Shown: one piece after another, positions 34,335-43,300 of the stretch | Numbering within the stretch: the first letter of the stretch is position 1 | Layout of the letters: each line of letters starts with the position of its first letter | Assembly: GCF_026151205.1 (NCBI RefSeq) | Contig: NC_087072.1 | Coordinates: forward strand, 21,852,103 to 21,916,102 | Direction of reading: 5' to 3' | Length of the DNA stretch: 64,000 nucleotides | DNA from: Bolinopsis microptera | Taxonomy: Eukaryota > Ctenophora > Tentaculata > Lobata > Bolinopsidae | Position numbers and translations under genes: made by a program | The notes under the pieces: model-generated | Seen by the model: the letters and a program-made list of their open reading frames with translations, nothing else | What the model was told of the DNA's origin: nothing | The model's database searches: none

Positions 34335-35176
34335 TGTTTGCTGTACGGTGACGTGTACGTGGTTAGAAAGGGTTTGGAGTTTCTATTTTGATTAATGGTG
34401 ATTTTAATCAACCGTGTTGTTTAATCAATAAAGTCTAGACTAGATTATAGATAAGTAGGACAACTCGTAATTTCGTGAACATTTTGTTAGTGCAGTCGTT
34501 TTATTCAGTAATACGCCTCAAGATTATATTATATTGTTGCTTTAAACTTTTAAAAGACAGATCGGTTGGAAATCAAAATACAGAATTTAGTACTTCAATT
34601 TAAATTTCCTCAAAATTAAAATCATTTTAGTTCACAAAAATTAATTTCAATCGGGAATTCAAATAAGTCATCGGTTTGTGATAACATCAAACTTTAAAAA
34701 ATTCAATCACAAATAATCACATCATCATAATATCATCATAGCACCATCACAGACGTTCTGCCAAGTACAGAAAAGAAAATTAGCTCAAGTTTACACCAAC
34801 AACGATTGACATTCGAATGTACAGTATTTATATAGCAGTACGTACTGACTCACAGACTATTTTAAAGCTAACATCATCTAGATTAAAATCCGAAACCCTA
34901 AACCTTCAAGATGTGCAAAAATGTATATAAATATAATCAAGACTCGACATAATTAAGTAAATAACATTTTGTCAGATTGTATTATCATTGCTCTGCTGAT
35001 TGAATAACTCTCAGTTCTACAAAATGCAAGCTTTATAAAGTTATAAGCTACCAAAAAGTAAAAATCAGGTATCAGATTTGGGGCTGAAGATAATTATTAA
35101 GGAATCTAACTAACATCATTTAAGATTCAAAATATTAAGCATAACTAAAAACTTTGGCATCTAAAACACACCAATT
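34335..35176. other. Intergenic, no gene seen
   Basis: Holds the NDUFA7 upstream region and the region beyond the stop of the Rabex-5-like gene. AT-rich, no exon signals. A tandem-like ATCACATCATCATAATATC patch is at about 34715-34750. Confidence 0.55.
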
Positions 35177-36286
35177 TCAACTGCTCAACAACTTCGCCAT
35201 TTCCTCCTCCAGAGACGAAAACTTAGCTCTCATATCTGCTAAAGACTTATTAACTTGAGCCTTATGTTGGGTGATATCAATCTGTAACTTCTCCGTGTTA
35301 TCCCTCAATTTCCCATGATATGACTGCAACTGTTTCACCTTTTCTTCGCATTCCTTCACCCTGTTGATATTGTCCAGGAGTCCACTAGCAAACTTGGTGG
35401 AGAGAGCCTCCTCTAAATGGGAACTGTGTCCCTCCATGAAGTGATCAAACTCTTCAGCTGCCAACGAAAGTTGATCAGGAGTTATGTTTTCAAGGAACTG
35501 GAGGGCACAACAAATATTGGTAAAATGGTAGGCCATCTCACCGCTGGTAAGTTTCTCTTGGGGGAGGAACCGGTCGATATACTGAGTAGTAGCGAATAAG
35601 TTGGGAGGTGCTGCCACTATGATCGTGTATATCAACATGGGGAGGAGTTCGTCTGCTCCAGCTGCTTTATCGTGAGCCAGGTTGAACAACTCATGAAGTG
35701 CTTTGCAGCACAGAACAATACAAGCTATCTTATCATGGGGACTTCGCTTTTTATTCAGCTCTAGGAGATAGTATTGTGCTAGTGCCAGTTGGCGATCTGA
35801 GTTTTCATTATCACTGGGCAGGCTGAAATCTAGATGTTTGGGAAGAATCCAGTGCAATGATCTGATTTTACTGTCTAAAGTATCGTTCTTACCTCTATCC
35901 ATCGGAGGATTAAAAACGTTCGCATAAATGTTAACCATGACAAACCTTTCCATACCCACCACCACATCATCAACTGACTCTTGTTTCCAACCCTCAAAAT
36001 GAGGAAAATCTCCTATTCTCTTGGTCATGTATCCATAGAACATCTGAACCTCTTTACTCCTTACACTGATATCTTCCTTGCTGCCCCTCACTCTGAATAT
36101 AAAGTTTTTAGTTTGTTGAGCAATGTTTAAATCCAGAACTTTACCAGTCCTCAACATGAAGTAGTATGAAAACTGGTTACGGTCCTGGTTGTCTGAGTTT
36201 TCTTCTTCTTGGCAGTTTTCATTTTCTTCTGCAGCACGTCGTCTGTTGGAGGGACTTGGAGACAAGCCGGACCGGAAAAATTCCAT
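35177..36286 (-). CDS. Rabex-5-like VPS9 domain Rab5 exchange factor
   Basis: One exon of 369 residues. After a Glu/Asn-rich start (RRAAEENENCQEEENSDNQ) come a helical-bundle region and the VPS9 core: IRSLHWILPKHLDF, RSPHDKIACIVLCCKAL, the catalytic AGADELLPMLIYTIIVAAPP (D and the P/T-Y pattern of VPS9 domains) and GEMAYHFTNICCALQFLENI. A coiled coil ends the protein (about 300-369, VKECEEKVKQLQ ... LEEEMAKLLSS). These follow RABGEF1/Rabex-5, which loads GTP onto Rab5 on early endosomes. The A20 zinc finger and ubiquitin-binding helix of Rabex-5 are absent from this exon. An acceptor-like CAG 11 bases before the ATG hints at further 5' exons. Confidence 0.85.
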   Translation of the reverse strand: MEFFRSGLSPSPSNRRRAAEENENCQEEENSDNQDRNQFSYYFMLRTGKVLDLNIAQQTKNFIFRVRGSKEDISVRSKEVQMFYGYMTKRIGDFPHFEGWKQESVDDVVVGMERFVMVNIYANVFNPPMDRGKNDTLDSKIRSLHWILPKHLDFSLPSDNENSDRQLALAQYYLLELNKKRSPHDKIACIVLCCKALHELFNLAHDKAAGADELLPMLIYTIIVAAPPNLFATTQYIDRFLPQEKLTSGEMAYHFTNICCALQFLENITPDQLSLAAEEFDHFMEGHSSHLEEALSTKFASGLLDNINRVKECEEKVKQLQSYHGKLRDNTEKLQIDITQHKAQVNKSLADMRAKFSSLEEEMAKLLSS

Positions 36287-36712
36287 GTGAGCTAAACCTG
36301 AGTGTGGATTAGGTTAAGTTCATTTTAGAGTGAGATAAAGGGCTATCAGACACGTCATATAATCATTATAATATATTATTATAAGTTATCAAGTAATTGT
36401 TAAATTAACATGCTGACTTGAAGCACCGTGAGACATTGAAATAGCTCCGAAATTTAAGAACCAATTAATACGAATTATGCATAACTTTAAGAACCACCAC
36501 TACACAGAAGAAGAAACCATTAAAACCATGTCGATAGATGGATAAAAAAGGTTATTGAAAAGTACCATCTAATCAATCTGCTTAACCTTCAATATATCAA
36601 CAGGCAATTATACATTATAATACTGATAGTGATATGGGTAAGTAAACTACATAAAAACAGTGACCAGAAGGCTAGTTCAACTGCAAGCTACTGACAGATT
36701 GAGTAAATTTAC

Positions 36713-36856
36713 CTGAAAATGGCTCACTCTGCACTCGTCCCATATGAAATTTGCAACACCGAAAACATTATCAAGAATTTCCAACTGGCTCTGAGAGGAT
36801 TGACCTTCAAAGAGGGTACTGTCTAATAAGTCTATAGCTATGGAAGCATATTGCTC
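36713..36856 (-). CDS. Possible 48-codon exon, gene unknown
   Basis: On the minus strand a GTCAGTTAG acceptor and a CATTTTCAG/GTAAAT donor bound an open 144-base stretch. It reads EQYASIAIDLLDSTLFEGQS then ILDNVFGVANFIWDECRVSH. Composition is protein-like and both ends are phase 0. Its position suggests a 5' exon of the Rabex-5-like gene, but the acceptor before that gene's ATG is phase 1, so they do not join directly in frame. It may belong to another transcript. Confidence 0.35.
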
Positions 36857-37327
36857 CTAACTGACAACTGTTCCTATTTCTGGGATTTCTCAGATCATTA
36901 TTTGTTGTCTTTTTCATAAAAAAAGGAGTTCTCGGTTGTGCGCTGTATTTTTAATAAATAATGCCTTTCCTACTGGTTGAGGGAAGCTAGACAGTGGTGG
37001 AATGACACAATGGCCATTGCACAAAAAATAATTGTTAATAATTGTTTTTGGTTCTTCATTGATGCTGCTCAAGTTTAGATTTAGATGATATGTGCGGTGT
37101 CCAGTTACTCGTGAACTCCTGGAGAATGTTTCTGCAGCTTGCAGTCTATGATTCTAGCTTTCTAGGGAACTGCTACGTCATAGGAAGTCAGATCAGAACT
37201 AGCAACTATTGTTTCAATTTCACAGTCAACGACTACGATTCTCTTGAATTGCTGTTGTGTTACTGCGAAATCAGAAATCAATGATTTAATCACTGCCAAA
37301 TTGAAACATTTATTAATTGTTGTTTTT
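36857..37327. other. Intergenic, no gene seen
   Basis: Sequence between the possible exon and the Penelope-like palindrome. Short frames only. AATTGTTGTTTTT at 37315-37327 is repeated at the far side of the palindrome. Confidence 0.5.
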
Positions 37328-37730
37328 ACTGGTAATCTTGTTTTGCTCTTATGAGTGGGTCAATCATTTATTTTTAATTGTAGTTGACGAAATGAGAGTC
37401 TCCACTCAGTGTGTTAAAACATAATTCTTTGTCGACGTTTCGGCTACATGCCTTTGTCATAAACAGGACGTACTGAAAACTTACATAGCTGCAAAGATAC
37501 AATGTTAAAATAATCTATTAATACTACGAAATATAACAACAAAAAAATAAAATCTTGAAACACAACAACAATCACAAATTTATCCAAAAGAAACATAAAA
37601 TATAATGGCTAAAAGAATCCACACCGCAACAAACCGTGAACAATTCCTCATAGTACTACAAACATTTTACCAAGATAGCTCCTTCATAAAACTGATTAAT
37701 CAAAAATTATCTAGGTTTATAAGTTCAATA

Positions 37731-38459
37731 TTACATTAACTTCCAAGTATATTTTATCCAATCACCTTCATTTACGGACTCAGACAATTGAGTATTTATT
37801 TCTGGGTTTTCACGTTTTATTAGAACCGACTGCCACAATTGACGGTCCACATAGTCTTTACATCTTTTTCGAACTATAAACCGAAACGGTATGTTTGGCA
37901 TTGAAATGTCTGCATGCTCCTCTAGGTAGTGCTTCCCCATGGCCGTAGATTTGTTGCCATCCCTTACTGATTTGTAGTGTTCCCAGGCTCTACTTCTTTT
38001 AAACCTACCAGTTTCCCCAATGTAGGACTTATTACATATTTGGCATATTAATTGGTAGCAAATGTTTTTGATCATGCAGGATTTATCGCACTGGTAGCAT
38101 TTGCTGTCACTTTGTTTATTGCATTTTGTTTGCTGTAGGCTAGATCTTGTTAAAGCTTCCATGAGACGTTTTCCTGATGTGAATGTTACCCTGGTGGAAT
38201 CCAAGAGGTTTTGATTTCTTAGGGTATAGTAGACTTTTCGACACGTCTGTTCATTTATATAAGGTAATGATAAGTAAGCTATTTTTGAGTTCTTTTTAGG
38301 CGCATTTTGTTTATCCAGTGTATTCTGTGTTTCTCGAATAAGTTTCTTGACAATCTTAGGAGGGAAAATGCTAAAGAAGAATAGTTTCCCTCCTAATATT
38401 GTCAAGAAACTTATTCGAGATATGCTAAAGAAGAATAGTTTCCCTCCTAATATTGTCAA
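37731..38459 (-). CDS. Penelope-like GIY-YIG endonuclease fragment, left arm
   Basis: The 242-residue open frame contains a Cys-rich linker (CNKQSDSKCYQCDKSC) followed by the GIY-YIG core (CYQLICQICNKSYIGETGR) with the downstream R and H (RAWEHYKS) and E-rich end. In Penelope-like elements this domain nicks target DNA. The N-terminal reverse transcriptase is absent and the first 30 residues come from the palindrome centre, so this is a truncated gene rather than a complete enzyme. Beyond the centre its residues are identical to those of the right-arm copy. Confidence 0.8.
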   Translation of the reverse strand: MTILGGKLFFFSISRISFLTILGGKLFFFSIFPPKIVKKLIRETQNTLDKQNAPKKNSKIAYLSLPYINEQTCRKVYYTLRNQNLLDSTRVTFTSGKRLMEALTRSSLQQTKCNKQSDSKCYQCDKSCMIKNICYQLICQICNKSYIGETGRFKRSRAWEHYKSVRDGNKSTAMGKHYLEEHADISMPNIPFRFIVRKRCKDYVDRQLWQSVLIKRENPEINTQLSESVNEGDWIKYTWKLM

Positions 38460-39075
38460 GAAACTTATTCGAGAAACACAGAATACACTGGATAAACAAA
38501 ATGCGCCTAAAAAGAACTCAAAAATAGCTTACTTATCATTACCTTATATAAATGAACAGACGTGTCGAAAAGTCTACTATACCCTAAGAAATCAAAACCT
38601 CTTGGATTCCACCAGGGTAACATTCACATCAGGAAAACGTCTCATGGAAGCTTTAACAAGATCTAGCCTACAGCAAACAAAATGCAATAAACAAAGTGAC
38701 AGCAAATGCTACCAGTGCGATAAATCCTGCATGATCAAAAACATTTGCTACCAATTAATATGCCAAATATGTAATAAGTCCTACATTGGGGAAACTGGTA
38801 GGTTTAAAAGAAGTAGAGCCTGGGAACACTACAAATCAGTAAGGGATGGCAACAAATCTACGGCCATGGGGAAGCACTACCTAGAGGAGCATGCAGACAT
38901 TTCAATGCCAAACATACCGTTTCGGTTTATAGTTCGAAAAAGATGTAAAGACTATGTGGACCGTCAATTGTGGCAGTCGGTTCTAATAAAACGTGAAAAC
39001 CCAGAAATAAATACTCAATTGTCTGAGTCCGTAAATGAAGGTGATTGGATAAAATATACTTGGAAGTTAATGTAA
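38347..39075 (+). CDS. Penelope-like GIY-YIG endonuclease fragment, right arm
   Basis: Mirror copy of the left-arm frame: same Cys cluster, same CNKSYIGETGR core, same C-terminus ending TWKLM. The two frames overlap head to head across the spacer. The near identity means recent formation or gene conversion between arms. Confidence 0.8.
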   Translation: MTILGGKMLKKNSFPPNIVKKLIRDMLKKNSFPPNIVKKLIRETQNTLDKQNAPKKNSKIAYLSLPYINEQTCRKVYYTLRNQNLLDSTRVTFTSGKRLMEALTRSSLQQTKCNKQSDSKCYQCDKSCMIKNICYQLICQICNKSYIGETGRFKRSRAWEHYKSVRDGNKSTAMGKHYLEEHADISMPNIPFRFIVRKRCKDYVDRQLWQSVLIKRENPEINTQLSESVNEGDWIKYTWKLM

Positions 39076-39335
39076 TATTGAACTTATAAACCTAGATAAT
39101 TTTTGATTAATCAGTTTTATGAAGGAGCTATCTTGGTAAAATGTTTGTAGTACTATGAGGAATTGTTCACGGTTTGTTGCGGTGTGGATTCTTTTAGCCA
39201 TTATATTTTATGTTTCTTTTGGATAAATTTGTGATTGTTGTTGTGTTTCAAGATGTTATTTTTTTGTTGTTATATTTCGTAGTATTAATAGATTATTTTA
39301 ACATTGTATCTTTGCAGCTATGTAAGTTTTCAGTA

Positions 39336-39375
39336 CGTCCTGTTTATGACAAAGGCATGTAGCCGAAACGTCGAC
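39336..39375 (+). ncRNA. Degenerate hammerhead-like motif in Penelope 3' region (mirror at 37432-37471)
   Basis: The segment TTTATGACAAAGGC, a five-base loop, GCCGAAACGTCGAC has the stem II (GGC/GCC), GAAAC core and GTC cleavage triplet expected of the hammerhead ribozymes known in Penelope-like elements. The CUGAUGA box is altered (UUUAUGA), so it is probably inactive. The same sequence occurs inverted at 37432-37471. Confidence 0.4.
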
Positions 39376-39511
39376 AAAGAATTATGTTTTAACACACTGA
39401 GTGGAGACTCTCATTTCGTCAACTACAATTAAAAATAATTGTTGTTTTTGTTGAAGTTACATATTTTGGGTTCTGATTTTGATATTTTTGACCGTACAAT
39501 TGTCTTACAAG

Positions 39512-39962
39512 GGGGGGGGGGGGGGGGAGGGGGGGGGGATACAACGGTCATTAATGTGCATTAATGGGTATAAATGGGCATAAATGGGCATTAATGTGCA
39601 TTAATGTATATGTATATTTCAGCAAAATTCTATAATACTATACTGCCATTCTATATACTATACTGCCATTAATGCCCATACTTTTTTTCCCATTTTTGCC
39701 CATTTTTCTATTAAATATGGGCATTAATGGGCATTTATGTGCATTAATGGGCATTAATGTGCAAAATTTTTAAATACTGCCATTAATGCCCATACTTTTT
39801 TTCCCATTTTTGCCCATTTTTCTATTAAATATGGGCATTAATGTGCATTAATGGGCATTAATATGCATAAATAGGCATTAATGTGCATTAATGTATATAT
39901 GTATATTTCAGCAAAATATTATAATACTGACATTAATGACCGTTGTATCCCCCCCCCCCCCC
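39512..39962. mobile_element. G-tract-terminated inverted-repeat element, small
   Basis: About 27 bases of G (one A) followed by ATACAACGGTCATTAATG are mirrored by CATTAATGACCGTTGTAT and a C run at the right end. CTTACAAG flanks both sides (39504-39511 and 39963-39970): a perfect 8-bp target duplication. The inside is an array of GGGCATTAATG / GTGCATTAATG units and two copies of a CATACTTTTTTTCCCATTTT segment. No coding capacity. Confidence 0.85.
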
Positions 39963-40372
39963 CTTACAAGGCCCTTTAAGCCTTTTTATGGGCAATAACA
40001 ATCCCTACTTTTTTATGGAGGGTCGCTTACAGCTTGACTCTAAAGTATAAAATCAGTGACTCAACCCAAGCTTACAGCTTACATGAATAACTAGACCATG
40101 ATCTTCGACATGACAATATAATATATATTGGGAACCCCATCGATGCCCATGCCTATTTGATCAATATTTGAGGAATAAATGGTTGAAATAGGCATCATTT
40201 CTATAATTGTTCGGTCAACATAGAAAAAAGCTGTTTTTAAGCTGATGCCCATTTTATCAAAAGTTGGCGAATAAATGGATAATATTACCACACAATACTG
40301 CATATCTTGTCCAATAATTTATAGATTTACCTAAGTTGAATCGCCACCAGATAGATAAAATTAGCTGAAGGT

Positions 40373-43300
40373 ATGCATAAGAGGTGGATAAGAAGTATAT
40401 CTAGCTCAAAGAAGAAGACAAAGAAGAAGACATGTAATGAATTTGAAGAATTTTGGAAGAATTCATACACGCAATATATCCATGGAATCCCAACGGTCTT
40501 CTACAAATCTGAATTGTCAAAAAAACAGGTAAGTTTACAGAATGTTTTCGTTATTATCTGTCAAAATAGAACATGATCTGATAAGCAAAATATTACATAT
40601 TGTCTCTTCAGATTCGCACAGCTGGATGAAAACGTGCTGTTAGTAAGTTATATCTATTATCAATATAATAATAAAAATAAAATCTGATAATTTCAGAGAC
40701 ATGATAGGCTAGATCCGGTACTTCTTTACGATGACTCCACTTACAACCCAGCAACCAAAGTAAGGTTTGTGTGCACTTCTGACACACACAACCTAACTGA
40801 AAGATTCACAAAGCCAGTGCCGTATGGGGACGTGCTTTTACATGCCGGAGATTTCACTCAGGTATCTCTTTATACTTTTATACTTTTAAGTTTCATAATT
40901 AATGAATTGGCATCGAACCTCAACCTGTTATCTTTATGTAGCAGAGTGAGACTATTTCCTCCTCAATGTTAAGGTTTCAAATGATTGTAAGACTGAGCAA
41001 AGTTTAAGTTACTGTTGACCCTCTGTTTGGAATCAGCTACCGAATGAATTGAGAACTTTTACTGATATTCTATTGTTTAAAAGGAAACTGAAGACTTATT
41101 AAAAAAAAATTTGAGTATGTAATGTTATTGCACAGTGAAGGCCGAAGGGTTGTCATATAATTAAAAAAAAATAACAATAATAATAATTTATGAGTCGCTT
41201 TGATTTCAAGCCATCTATATGTATAGTTATTGTTATAATCATTATTATATCCAGTGGTGCCATAGATCATTTATTTCCATTTACAGTTACCACAATTTAA
41301 GTCCTATATTCCTAATTAATATTAAGTATTAAATTAGCTGAATTCAGAGAACTATCACCTGTCTCTAACGAGAGTTATATTTTGCAGGAAGGAGAAATGT
41401 GTCAGGTTGAGCAATTCTCAGAATGGTTGGAGTCTCTCCCTCATCGTATTAAAATTGTTATTGCAGGTTACCAGGGGGGACTTTCTTCGTTTATTTCTGC
41501 AATGAGCATAACAATATAGCACGAGCATTTGGTTATTTGTAAAGTTATAAACAACTTTCTTTTATGATCAGAAAAAATCACAACAGTTCAGTTCATGGTT
41601 ACATCAGATTAATATATTATTATATTATTAATTAAATTATATATTATATACTAAATTGAATTTTTATTTTGTCAGGTAATCACGACTTAACACTTGATGC
41701 AGGAAGATTCCCACAGAATCATATTAGAGATGCTTTCATAGGTCGCTTACAGCGGAGCTGTATCTATCTTGAAGACAGTACCGCGATTATCAACGGAATC
41801 AAAATATATGGCACTCCATGGTTGGTTTCACGTCATTGGTTTAGATATCATTGTATATTGTGTTTGATAGATGATGCAAGGAAATACTAAGCCCCAGAAA
41901 AGTATTTGAAAACACGTTATGTGCTTGATAGCACAATTATCTCTCAATTAAGTTGTCTAATTGTAACATGAGGAATCACAAGTATTACTAAGTAATCCCC
42001 GCTAGGATTCCTGAGTATAACGGCAAGTGGGGCTTTGAGTTGAAAAGGGAAGACGAGTGTTCTGCAAAGTGGAGAGAGATACCCTCTGATACTGATATCT
42101 TACTGTCCCATACCCCTCCTGTAGGACATGGAGATAGATGTGCTGACAGTTCACGAGCTGGGTAGGTTCACTATAAAGGGGGGGGGGGGGATCATAATTA
42201 AGGGGTTCACTATTAAGGGGCCGGCCGCGGGGTTCACTAGTATTAATGTGCTCTTTTTAGATATTTTATATTACAGGACTTTACATTTAGTGAGATTAAA
42301 ATCAGGTTAAACATTATTCATCAAATTAAAAGTTAAAAATACAGGGTAGGCCAAAAGTCAGTGCAAGTGGGCATGCGTTTTATATTTGAGAGCTGTTGCT
42401 TTGCAGATGGCATACTGTACTACACTTATTCGAGGATTCTGTCGCAAAAATTTGAAATTTCGAATATATTAGACCACGCCCATTCAATATTAAAACACCT
42501 ATATTGTTCTCTTTCAACATGCTGAACGCCTAATTTTTTCAGAGACGGTAGATTATTATTATTATGTTTCATCTGATTTGGAAATATAAGGCAAAATGGA
42601 TGACGTAAAATGACGAAGGTATCAAGCATTTTGTGTATCTCGTTAACAAAATTGACTGGGTGATTATGTGACACCGTGACACGAAATCTTAATTGGGCAG
42701 CCTTAAAGATTCCCATAATGTTCAATGGGGTGGTTAACAGGGTTGAGGGTCACCTTATCACGTGATTAGGTAAGCCAATCACCTGATCACACGTAATGAA
42801 TAAACTCGTTATACTTCGTATCTCGGTCCACTGAGAAGCTACAACTCTCATTTTTTCAGGACAAACGTTATTCGAATGGCCAAACACAATCCAATAAAAG
42901 TTGACTCGATCCGACTATCCAAACCATCAAATAAAGAAATAAATGCGGAAATGAACCTTTATTTGAAAAAAATGAACACTAGTCGAATATTTTTCGATTT
43001 GACGAATTCCTCGAATCAGTGGTGGTAGTAAGTCATACCACAAATAATCATTTCAATTGGGCACTCAGTGACAGTGACTGAGCTATTAAGGCCAACGTTT
43101 GCACTCTGACTTTTGGCCCACCCTGTATTAGCGTTTAAAATTATTAAGATATCAGAATCAAATTAATTAAACAGTTAAAAAAATATATAAGAAAGTAAAA
43201 TCATTAATAAAACGCTTTAAAACCCTAAGTACTTAATGGGTTTCATAACTTTCAAACCTAACAAAAAAAACTTTAAGTAAAAAATCATATCGCAATGTCA

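Larger units (their letters stand above)
37328..39436. mobile_element. Penelope-like element, head-to-head palindromic dimer
   Basis: Two almost identical arms of about 1 kb are inverted around a spacer of about 75 bases (38366-38442) that itself repeats ATGCTAAAGAAGAATAGTTT. Each arm carries the C-terminal GIY-YIG endonuclease part of a Penelope-like retroelement running outward, then the same 3' region. AATTGTTGTTTTT occurs on both sides (37315-37327 and 39437-39449), a likely 13-bp target duplication. The reverse transcriptase is missing from both halves. Inverted, 5'-truncated copies are known for this class. Confidence 0.82.
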
